Below, piece by piece: positions 1 to 5,277 of a stretch of 5,303 nucleotides of DNA. The stretch spans positions 1-5,303 of the forward strand of contig CAZXOC010000415.1 of assembly GCA_964642165.1 (NCBI GenBank), given 5' to 3'. The number at the start of each line of letters is the position of its first letter. Position 1 is the first letter of the stretch. The notes beneath the pieces are model-generated. The model worked only from the letters and a program-made list of their open reading frames with translations. It was not told where the DNA came from and did no database searches. The translations under genes were made by a program, and so were the position numbers. The DNA comes from CAYRVX01 sp964642165. Lineage in GTDB: Bacteria; Planctomycetota; Phycisphaerae; SM23-33.

Positions 1-387
1 CGCCTCGTTCAAGCCGATCCCGCCGCAGCGAACACCTCCCTCCTCGCCACGGGCGACGCGGAAGAGGGGTTCCCGTCGGACGAGCCGCCCCGCCTCAACG
101 GCGAACTCGAGACCGTCGACCAAGCCCTCCTGGAGGCCGAGGCGCAGCCGGCCCATGCAGAGCCCATCGAGCTCGACCGCGTGGGCCAGGCCTTGCGCAG
201 GATCGACCCGCTGTGGGACGTCCTGTTCCCGGCCGGGCGGGAGCGGATCGTTCGGCTGCTCCTCGAGGACCTCATCGAGGCCATTCTCCGGGGCGATGAA
301 CCGGCCCGACTCCGCCTGGAGAAGCTGCGCAAGAACCTGCCGGTGCAGTGGGCCAAGCAGCGTCAGCACTGGCGCTCCGAAGTATGA
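1..387 (+). CDS. Serine site-specific recombinase, C-terminal end (5' partial)
   Basis: An open frame runs from the first base to a TGA at 385-387, giving 128 residues with no start of its own, so the gene begins outside the window. Residues about 58-89 (ELDRVGQALRRIDPLWDVLF, then PAGRERIVRLLLE) resemble the end of the large serine recombinase C-terminal region, where 'DPVWD.LFP.E..RIV.LL.E' is typical. Residues 90-124 (LIEAILRGDEP, then LEKLRKNLPVQW.KQRQHW) resemble another known recombinase-associated tail of the form 'IVEAIL.G.QP..LTL..L....PL.W..QR'. The resolvase catalytic domain and its serine are not in view. The family breaks and rejoins DNA at specific sites to move or invert segments in the cytoplasm. 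The two tail motifs abut at about residue 89/90, where a longer stretch is usually expected, so the gene may carry an internal in-frame deletion or be a remnant. Family assignment comes from remembered motif patterns only. Confidence 0.68.
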   Translation, partial: RLVQADPAAANTSLLATGDAEEGFPSDEPPRLNGELETVDQALLEAEAQPAHAEPIELDRVGQALRRIDPLWDVLFPAGRERIVRLLLEDLIEAILRGDEPARLRLEKLRKNLPVQWAKQRQHWRSEV

Positions 388-402
388 CGCTGGGCGCCAG
401 CG
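388..402 (+). terminator. Hairpin immediately after recombinase stop
   Basis: CGCTGG (388-393), a three-base loop GCG, and CCAGCG (397-402) form a perfect 6-bp stem that begins on the base after the TGA stop. No T-run follows, so it is not a classical intrinsic terminator. It may protect the 3' end of the message or act with a U-less termination mechanism. The pairing is directly visible; the role is an inference. Confidence 0.3.
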
Positions 403-435
403 GAGGGAGTATCGCGCCGCCGCTTGTACCCGCTT

Positions 436-465
436 CACGCTGGCCGGCTGCCTCCGGCCATCGTG
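436..465. repeat. Imperfect inverted repeat, 11 pairs in a 12-position stem
   Basis: The arms CACGCTGGCCGG (436-447) and CCGGCCATCGTG (454-465) pair at 11 of 12 positions around the six-base loop CTGCCT, with a single C/T mismatch at 440/461. It lies between the recombinase and the LamG gene and has no T-run after it. It could be a terminator-like structure for the upstream gene, a dyad operator, or a recombinase-related site. The sequence does not decide among these. Confidence 0.45.
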
Positions 466-589
466 CGGGGCAGGTGGCTTGACGGGGGCGGAGCGCGGGG
501 ATCACAGGGCACTGTGCGTGGTACGAAGCTGCTCTTGCCGGAACATCCCAGCATGATCTGTCGTCGAAAGAGGTGGAATAGCAGCTTCC

Positions 590-593
590 GGAG
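590..593 (+). promoter_or_regulatory. Ribosome binding site of the LamG gene
   Basis: GGAG, within the purine run GGAGAGAG (590-597), sits eight bases before the ATG at 602. This spacing is near ideal and supports that start, which is also the one that gives a good signal peptide. Confidence 0.7.
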
Positions 594-601
594 AGAGTGG
601 G

Positions 602-3223
602 ATGAAGCACATTGCGGTGTTGATAGCAGCGACCCTCGCGGCTGGGGCCGCACGGGGGCCGGGGCAGGTCTCTGCCCCTGCCGCGCGGGGCCTGCCGCGC
701 AAGGGCCTGGTGGCCTTCTGGGCTGGCGAGGGCAATGCGCGCGATAGCGCGGGGGCCAACCATGGCAGACTCGCCGGCGGCGCGAGCTTCGTGCCGGGCA
801 AGGTGGGCCAGGCCTTCAAACTCGACGGCAAGGACGGCCACATCGAGGTGGGCAATTCCAAGGCGCTGCAGATCACCGGCGACCAGACGATTGCGATGTG
901 GATCAAGCTCGCCCGATTGGGCGTGCGGCAGAACATCCTGCACAAGGCCTTCGGCGGCGAAGCGTCGATCATCCTGGAGCCGACCGGCGAGTTGAGCTAC
1001 ATGTACGGCTCATCGGGGCGCGACGGCCCGCCGTATGTCACCGTCACGAGTTTTGGGCAGGCCGGGGATACCGGTATCGCCGCCGGCCAGTTGAAGGTGT
1101 ATAGGGTCACCAAGGCGGCGGTCAAGGCGGGCGAGTGGACGCATGTTGCCATTGTGCGAGATCTGACAGCCGGGCGGCTACGGTGGTACGTCGACGGCAA
1201 GCAGGTTGTCGAGACCGGCACAACGGTCCCACAGGCCAAGGCGTCCGGCGCACCGTTTCGGATCGGCGGGGGCAACCTGAAGCACTTCCATGGCCTTATC
1301 GACGAGGTGGCGGTATGGAACCGTGGCCTGACGGCTCGCGAGATCGCCGCCGTCCACACGCACATGTCTGCGCTGAGCACCGTCGGCAAGGGGCTCGTGG
1401 GCCTATGGCTGGGCGACGGCGACGCGAAAGACTCTCTCGGCAAACATCACGGCAAGGCCGACGGCCTCGCCTACACCACGGACCGTCACGGCAGGGCCAA
1501 GGGCGCGTTTCTGTTCGACGGCTCGGGGGGGAAGATCACCATCCCCGATCACGACGATCTCGATACCGACAACGCCTTCACGCTAAGTCTCTGGATCAAG
1601 CAGAAGGCGCCGCGGACAGACATTGCTCACCTCGTCGTGAAATGGGGGGGACACGCATACGCAGACTACAGCCTCGAGTTGAGCGGCAGCGGACATCCGT
1701 ATCTCCTGGCCTGTCGAGCCGACGCCGAGGACCGCGTCACCGCCAAGGACCCCGTCGCCCTGGCGACGTGGGCCCACGTGGCCGCGACGTTCGACCGTGG
1801 CCGGATGAAGCTCTACATCAACGGTCGGCTCACCGCCAGCCGTACCTCCGAGACGGTCAAGCACACGTGCCGAAAGGAGTACGACGGAGACGACGTGACC
1901 ATAGGCGTCGAAGGCACGAGCGGCCGGTTCGTCGGGGCGATGGACGAGGTGGCAATCTTGAGGCGGGCCCTGAGCGCCGAGGAGATCGCCCAGATTGCCA
2001 AGGCCCGGTTCCTCGTGGGCCTGCTCTCGACGATGGTGCCGCACGTTGAGCGCGATACGCTCAGCGATCGCGTCGTGCTGAGTGACGGCAAGGTGCTCAA
2101 GGGCGTTGTCGGCAACGACGCGTATGAGTTGACCACGTTCTTCGGAAAGGTCAAGGTACCTGCAAAGGACGTGATCGGCCTGGCGCCGACGGGGTCGCGG
2201 CTCTGGCTGATGCTGGCGGACGGGCAGGTGCTCGTCGGCGAGACGGGCGAGACGGCCCTTGCTCTGAAGCTGCCGGCCGGATCGGTCCTGAAGGTGCCCC
2301 TGGCTAGAATCCGCCAGTGCGGGTATCGGATCACCAGCGCCAGACCCGCCGGGGACGCGGCTTCCGGACCGATGATCACCCTGCGCAGCGGCCAGCAGCT
2401 GGCCCTGGCCTCCGGGTCGGCGCCCGCGCTGTCGCTGCGCACGGCCTACGCCACGGTGGCCCTGCCGCCGACAGGGCTGGTCAGAATCGAATCGGCCCCC
2501 GGTGCGAGCGGCCTACACCGGGCCGCGCTGGCCGGCGGATCGACGCTCACCGGTACGCTCGCATCGCAGACACTCAGACTCAAGCTCGCCCTTGGGCCGG
2601 TCGCAACGGTCCGGCGAGACGAGATACTCCGCTTGACCGGGACGGGCAGGTCCGCGGCGCCGGCAGACGCCACCGTCATGGTCATGCGGAACGGCGACCA
2701 CTTGGTCGGCTCGCTGGCCCACAAGGTGCTCGCCGTCCGCACGGAGTTCGGCCTGGCAAAGGTCCTTCCCGTCAGCGTGCTGGAGATGACGTTCGACCCC
2801 GCCCGGACCGGCGCCGTGTCGATGAGAATGTGGGACGGCAGCACCATCGAGGGCCAACTCGTCGGAGACGCCGTGACGTTGGCCCGCGCCGTCGGGCCGG
2901 CGGTGGAGGTCCCCCCCGCACACGTCGCTTCGATCACGCGGCCCTACGCCCTGCCCGGCCCCGAGACGCTGAAGAAGGTCGCCGGACTCGTCGCCCGCCT
3001 CGGAGCCGAGTCGTATGCCGACCGCGAGGCGGCCACGAAGGAACTGGTCAAGATGGGCAAGGGCATCGTCCCGCTGCTCAAGAAGCACCTCGGCAGTCCC
3101 GATGCGGAGGTCCGCCACCGCATCGAGTTGGTCCTCGAACAGGTTGCCCCCAGGGAAGCCAGGCCTGCTCCGCGGCCCGAGGCCGGCCCGCGGACCGGGC
3201 CTCGTATTCTACACCATCGGTAG
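602..3223 (+). CDS. Exported LamG-domain protein with six beta repeats and HEAT-like tail
   Basis: The protein has 873 residues. Residues 1-25 look like a Sec signal peptide: a short basic start (MKH), a hydrophobic core (IAVLIAATLAAGAA) and a plausible cleavage after VSA at 23-25. Two LamG/concanavalin-like jelly-roll domains follow, at about 35-255 and 264-470. Each opens with GLV.(F/L)W.G(E/D)G.A(R/K)DS, has a W(T/A)HVA strand, and ends with the signature DEVA(V/I)..R.L(T/S)A.EIA. LamG domains usually bind polysaccharides or other surface ligands. Residues 490-780 hold six tandem beta-rich repeats. Residues 786-850 form a HEAT-like unit common in Planctomycetes, followed by a basic/proline-rich tail ending RTGPRILHHR. 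No catalytic motif is visible, so a structural or binding role outside the cytoplasm is inferred. The gene is probably the first of a two-gene operon. The two LamG calls are strong; the overall function is unknown. Confidence 0.93.
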   Translation: MKHIAVLIAATLAAGAARGPGQVSAPAARGLPRKGLVAFWAGEGNARDSAGANHGRLAGGASFVPGKVGQAFKLDGKDGHIEVGNSKALQITGDQTIAMWIKLARLGVRQNILHKAFGGEASIILEPTGELSYMYGSSGRDGPPYVTVTSFGQAGDTGIAAGQLKVYRVTKAAVKAGEWTHVAIVRDLTAGRLRWYVDGKQVVETGTTVPQAKASGAPFRIGGGNLKHFHGLIDEVAVWNRGLTAREIAAVHTHMSALSTVGKGLVGLWLGDGDAKDSLGKHHGKADGLAYTTDRHGRAKGAFLFDGSGGKITIPDHDDLDTDNAFTLSLWIKQKAPRTDIAHLVVKWGGHAYADYSLELSGSGHPYLLACRADAEDRVTAKDPVALATWAHVAATFDRGRMKLYINGRLTASRTSETVKHTCRKEYDGDDVTIGVEGTSGRFVGAMDEVAILRRALSAEEIAQIAKARFLVGLLSTMVPHVERDTLSDRVVLSDGKVLKGVVGNDAYELTTFFGKVKVPAKDVIGLAPTGSRLWLMLADGQVLVGETGETALALKLPAGSVLKVPLARIRQCGYRITSARPAGDAASGPMITLRSGQQLALASGSAPALSLRTAYATVALPPTGLVRIESAPGASGLHRAALAGGSTLTGTLASQTLRLKLALGPVATVRRDEILRLTGTGRSAAPADATVMVMRNGDHLVGSLAHKVLAVRTEFGLAKVLPVSVLEMTFDPARTGAVSMRMWDGSTIEGQLVGDAVTLARAVGPAVEVPPAHVASITRPYALPGPETLKKVAGLVARLGAESYADREAATKELVKMGKGIVPLLKKHLGSPDAEVRHRIELVLEQVAPREARPAPRPEAGPRTGPRILHHR
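2069..2938 (+). repeat. Six tandem beta-repeat protein domain, first gene
   Basis: This tract codes for residues 490-779 and divides into six units of about 40-45 residues, at 490-528, 533-576, 590-632, 638-680, 690-733 and 738-779. The shared pattern is a strand, a turn (DGK, DGQ, SGQ, GGS, NGD, DGS), a hydrophobic-x-G step, a strand, then a turn (FFGK, PAGS, TAYA, ALGP, EFGL, AVGP), a V.VP-like strand and a closing hydrophobic segment. Example starts are VVLSDGKVLKGVV and VMRNGDHLVGSLA. Units are divergent at the DNA level. The pattern resembles small Sm/SH3-like barrels seen in Planctomycetes proteins, but I recognise no named family with certainty. Confidence 0.6.
2957..3151 (+). other. 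HEAT-like C-terminal module, first gene
   Basis: Residues 786-850 are helical in character, with LVARLGAESYADREAATKEL, VKMGKGIVPLLKKHL and SPDAEVRHRIELVLEQV as successive segments. This matches the planctomycete unit usually written 'LI..LDS..F..RE.AT.EL..LG..A.P.LR..L....S.E.R.RIE.LLE'. In other planctomycete proteins it accompanies WD40, sigma-factor or sensor-like domains and is presumed to be a protein-interaction element. Its placement in a predicted exported protein is notable. Confidence 0.7.
3001..3180 (+). repeat. Near-identical direct repeat, copy 1 (3' end of first gene)
   Basis: This stretch aligns without gaps to 4880-5059 at an offset of 1879 bases. By hand count there are 15 mismatches in 180 bases, about 92% identity. 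The 60 bases upstream of it match at only about 36 of 60 positions at the same offset. Of the 15 changes, 12 alter an amino acid and 3 are silent. Confidence 0.9.
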
Positions 3224-3234
3224 ACCTCGGCCGG

Positions 3235-3249
3235 TCCCTGTCTCAGGGA
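3235..3249 (+). promoter_or_regulatory. Hairpin covering the Shine-Dalgarno of the second gene
   Basis: TCCCTG (3235-3240), loop TCT and CAGGGA (3244-3249) form a perfect 6-bp stem. The 3' arm contains most of the AGGGAG ribosome binding site at 3245-3250. The first gene's TAG at 3221-3223 lies only 11 bases before the stem, so a terminating ribosome could be expected to open it. This suggests translational coupling of the two genes; the pairing is seen, the regulatory effect is inferred. Confidence 0.55.
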
Positions 3250-3250
3250 G
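3245..3250 (+). promoter_or_regulatory. Ribosome binding site of the second gene
   Basis: AGGGAG lies four bases before ATG 3255 and seven before ATG 3258. The two ATGs are adjacent codons in the same frame, so the start is uncertain by one residue; spacing slightly favours 3258. The frame is also open upstream into the first gene, but no comparable site or signal peptide supports an earlier start. Confidence 0.75.
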
Positions 3251-3254
3251 AACG

Positions 3255-5093
3255 ATGATGACGAAGCACGGCTGGTTCCGTGAGGCCATGGGGCTGATCC
3301 TGGCCTGCGCGGTGGTATTGCTGCTTCCGGCCGGGCCCGCGCCGGGGGATGGACTCGTGATGCGGGGCGGAGTATGCAGGTCCGGAAATACCGGGCTCGT
3401 ACGGCCCAACGAGTCGACAGCGCCCGCCGCCAAGGATGATCCGGGCGGACTGACCTGGGTCTCGCGAGACGCTACGTATGAGGCAAGTTCCAGCTACGTA
3501 GACGATGACGGCACGGCCCAGCGTCCCTTGCCAAGTCTCCTGACCGGCCGGGGCCGACTGCACAGGCCCGGCGGCGGAACAGACTGCTTCGCGTTCCACA
3601 CGAACCAGGAGAAGCACCCCCACATCATCATCGCCCTGACGGGCGTCCCGACGATCCAGAGACTGTTCATCGAGAACAGGCGGGGCGTGCCCGCCGGCGA
3701 GTCCGACCGGGCTTCGGGACTCACCGTGTGGGTCTCTGAGGGCAAGAAGTCCTGGAAGCGCGTCTGGACGGCCCAACGGGTCGCGCCCTCGTGGATGGTC
3801 AAGCTCAAGGCTCCGATCGCCGCCGCATACGTCAAGATCGGCCTGCCCGGCACGAACTACCTCCATCTGACGACGGTCAAGATCTACGGACACTCGGCAG
3901 GTATTCCGTCGGTGGCGCGCCTGGAGCGGGCAGATCGTGTCGAGTTGGACAACGGCAACGTGCTGCTGGGTACGATCGGGAACAAGAGCTATGCCCTCAC
4001 GGCGTTCTTCGGCAAGATCGAGATCCCCGCGAGCCGGGTCGTCGGGATCGTGCCCGGCCGCGACAAGCCGACCCGTGTGCGCCTGGTGCGGACCGACGGC
4101 CAGGTGATCGTCGGCACGATGGCGGCCCGGGCCGTCCAGATGACCCTCCCGGCCGGCTCGACGCTGGACGTGCCGCCGGCGAGCATCCGTCAACTGGGCT
4201 ACCGAATCTCCAAGGACAGGCCCGCCGTACACGCGGCATCTCAGCCCGTGGTTCTCCTGCGCAGCGGAGACTGTCTGATTTGGACCGACTGCCGCCCCAA
4301 GCTGCAACTGGCCGGCCCGTGGGGCGCCGTCGACCTGCCGCGGCAGAGCCTGCGACGCATCGAGCCGACCGACAAGGAAGGGCGCGGCCACCGCGCCTGG
4401 TTCCAGGGCGGAAGCGTCCTTGCCGGAACACTCGGACCAGAGAAGTTCACGCTGAAGCTGAAGGTCGTCCCCGAGCTGGAAATCGCGTCGAAGGACGTCC
4501 GTCTGATCGTCTTGCCGACGAAGTCCCCCGAGCCGCCCGGGCCGACCGCCACGATTCTGCTGCACGACGGAAGCCGCTTGGTCGGCCGGCTCGAACACGA
4601 GACACTGGCCCTGCGAACAGATCTCGGCCAGGTCAAGGTGTACGTGGGCAACCTGAAGACGCTGACGTGTGATGCCAAGCGCCCCGCCCTTGTCACGATC
4701 ACTACGTGGGACGGTATGACGTTACGTGGCCAACTGGCCGCGCCCAAACTGGCGTGCCGGATCACGCCCGGCGGTCCACGAGTAAGCCTGAACGCGGCCC
4801 AGGTCGCATCGGTCGCCCAGTCAGCCCCCCTGCTGCGACCCGAGGCCCGCAGGAAAGCCGAGAAGCTCATCGCCCAACTCGGAGCCGAGTCGTATGCCGA
4901 CCGCCAGGCCGCCACGGAGGAACTGGTCAAGATGGGCAAGGGCATCGCCCCGCTTGTCAAGAGGCACCTCGGCAGTCCCGATGCGGAGGTCCGCCAGCGC
5001 ATCGAGCAGATCCTCGAACAGGTTGCCCCCAAGGAAGCCAAGCCTGCGCCGCCGCCCGAGGTCAACGAGCGGACCGGGCCACGTACTCTATGA
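3255..5093 (+). CDS. Exported discoidin-like protein with six beta repeats and HEAT-like tail
   Basis: The protein has 612 residues from ATG 3255 (611 from ATG 3258). Residues 1-29 look like a Sec signal peptide: a basic start (TKHGWFRE), a hydrophobic core (AMGLILACAVVLLLPAG) and likely cleavage after PAGPA. Residues about 66-213 resemble a discoidin/F5/8 type C galactose-binding-like domain. Supporting segments are the early YEASSSYVDDDGTA, FHT..EK.PHIIIAL, then IQRLFIENR, GLTVWVSEGKKSWKRVW and the closing YVKIGLPGTNYLHLTTVKIYG. Such domains usually bind sugars or surface ligands. Residues 227-522 hold six beta repeats colinear with those of the upstream gene, 527-591 the HEAT-like unit, and 592-612 a proline-rich tail with RTGPR. 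The gene ends in TGA, followed by an in-frame TAG two codons later. It starts 31 bases after its neighbour and is likely co-transcribed. No enzyme motif is seen and the function is unknown. Confidence 0.92.
   Translation: MMTKHGWFREAMGLILACAVVLLLPAGPAPGDGLVMRGGVCRSGNTGLVRPNESTAPAAKDDPGGLTWVSRDATYEASSSYVDDDGTAQRPLPSLLTGRGRLHRPGGGTDCFAFHTNQEKHPHIIIALTGVPTIQRLFIENRRGVPAGESDRASGLTVWVSEGKKSWKRVWTAQRVAPSWMVKLKAPIAAAYVKIGLPGTNYLHLTTVKIYGHSAGIPSVARLERADRVELDNGNVLLGTIGNKSYALTAFFGKIEIPASRVVGIVPGRDKPTRVRLVRTDGQVIVGTMAARAVQMTLPAGSTLDVPPASIRQLGYRISKDRPAVHAASQPVVLLRSGDCLIWTDCRPKLQLAGPWGAVDLPRQSLRRIEPTDKEGRGHRAWFQGGSVLAGTLGPEKFTLKLKVVPELEIASKDVRLIVLPTKSPEPPGPTATILLHDGSRLVGRLEHETLALRTDLGQVKVYVGNLKTLTCDAKRPALVTITTWDGMTLRGQLAAPKLACRITPGGPRVSLNAAQVASVAQSAPLLRPEARRKAEKLIAQLGAESYADRQAATEELVKMGKGIAPLVKRHLGSPDAEVRQRIEQILEQVAPKEAKPAPPPEVNERTGPRTL
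3450..3893 (+). other. Discoidin (F5/8 type C)-like domain
   Basis: This encodes residues 66-213 of the second protein. The order of elements fits the family: an early S.DATYEASSSY segment, an FHT motif before a hydrophobic HIIIAL strand, an I..L.IENR strand, a GLTVWVSEG...WK.VW hairpin and a terminal L..VKIYG strand. Two cysteines are absent from the usual disulfide-forming end positions, as is common in bacterial members. The assignment rests on this pattern only. Confidence 0.65.
3933..4820 (+). repeat. Six tandem beta-repeat protein domain, second gene
   Basis: Residues 227-522 divide into six units at about 227-267, 274-319, 330-371, 378-421, 431-474 and 478-522, each aligning one to one with a unit of the upstream gene. 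The best conserved is unit 1 (NVLLGTIGNKSYALTAFFGK, then IEIPASRVVGIVP), which closely matches VLKGVVGNDAYELTTFFGK and VKVPAKDVIGLAP upstream. Unit 3 is the most degenerate: its G-step is replaced by LIWTDC and it carries cysteines 340 and 346. The fixed number and order indicate one domain rather than an expanding repeat. Confidence 0.6.
4833..5027 (+). other. HEAT-like C-terminal module, second gene
   Basis: Residues 527-591 repeat the planctomycete HEAT-like unit of the upstream protein, with LIAQLGAESYADRQAATEEL, VKMGKGIAPLVKRHL and SPDAEVRQRIEQILEQV. About 49 of 60 aligned residues match the first copy over the near-identical DNA tract. Confidence 0.7.
4880..5059 (+). repeat. Near-identical direct repeat, copy 2 (3' end of second gene)
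   Basis: This is the partner of 3001-3180, gap-free and about 92% identical. Good identity resumes further on: 5070-5079 is identical to 3191-3200, and 5080-5089 matches 3201-3210 at 8 of 10 positions. It drops sharply just before the TGA. Confidence 0.9.
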
Positions 5094-5110
5094 GACTAGT
5101 CGAGGCCAGG

Positions 5111-5157
5111 CAGTCCCTTGAGGCCGCGGCGACGAGTGTCCCACCCCGCGGGGACTG
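5111..5157 (+). terminator. Possible GC-rich stem-loop downstream of the operon
   Basis: CAGTCCC (5111-5117) is exactly complementary to GGGACTG (5151-5157), enclosing 33 bases. Inside, CCGCGG at 5124-5129 can pair with CCGCGG at 5146-5151, which competes with the outer stem at one base. No T-run follows. It may be a weak transcription end point, but the long loop makes this uncertain. Confidence 0.2.
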
Positions 5158-5265
5158 GTCGAGGCTGGATCGCCCGGATGGTGCTCCCCCAGGACGGTAC
5201 CATTCCCCGCTGCTCAAGGCGGCAGCACCGGTGCCATCGCCCTGCCCCGGGAGGACCGAGAACAC

Positions 5266-5277
5266 CCTCACGTGAGG
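5266..5277. repeat. 12-bp perfect palindrome CCTCACGTGAGG
   Basis: CCTCACGTGAGG is a perfect palindrome with a CACGTG core. It lies in the non-coding stretch after the operon and shortly before a possible downstream start at 5283. Its dyad shape would suit a dimeric DNA-binding protein, but no second copy occurs in the window and no regulator is known for it here. Confidence 0.35.

Larger units (their letters stand above)
388..601. other. Intergenic region between recombinase and LamG gene
   Basis: This 214-base gap has no convincing coding frame; open frames crossing it in other phases have compositions that look like shadows. It holds two inverted repeats (388-402 and 436-465) and the ribosome binding site at 590-593. 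A TTGACG at 479-484 resembles a -35 box, but the position 17 bases downstream reads TCACAG, so no promoter can be supported. A second purine-rich AGAGGTGG near 570-577 has no start codon at a usable distance. The gap may mark the edge of a mobile element ending with the recombinase, but no attachment site or target duplication is visible. Confidence 0.6.

Noticed and set aside
479..507. Candidate sigma-70 promoter with TTGACG at 479-484
   Set aside because: The position of the -10 box reads TCACAG and no better hexamer lies at a usable spacing; a lone -35 match in this composition is weak evidence.
272..943. Long minus-strand open frame of 223 codons across the intergenic gap
   Set aside because: It overlaps the recombinase end and the LamG signal peptide on the opposite strand, has no recognisable domain, and long antisense frames are expected at this GC content.
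3015..3254. Upstream extension of the second gene's frame into the first gene
   Set aside because: The frame is open but overlaps the HEAT-like coding region of the first gene. The start at 3255/3258 has a ribosome binding site and gives a normal signal peptide.
2317..3258. Plus-strand 313-codon frame inside the first gene in another phase
   Set aside because: Its translation is dominated by R, G, P and A with no domain, whereas the overlapping frame shows repeats shared with the second gene.
3294..3308. Possible lipobox around cysteine 18 (LILAC) of the second protein
   Set aside because: The cysteine lies in the middle of the hydrophobic core and leucine at -2 is atypical, so ordinary signal peptidase I cleavage near residue 29 fits better.
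3243..4598. Minus-strand open frame of 451 codons opposite the second gene
   Set aside because: It is antisense to a well-supported coding region with clear domains and paralogous repeats. Its translation is rich in R, G, D and Q with no recognisable motif, typical of a GC-rich shadow frame.
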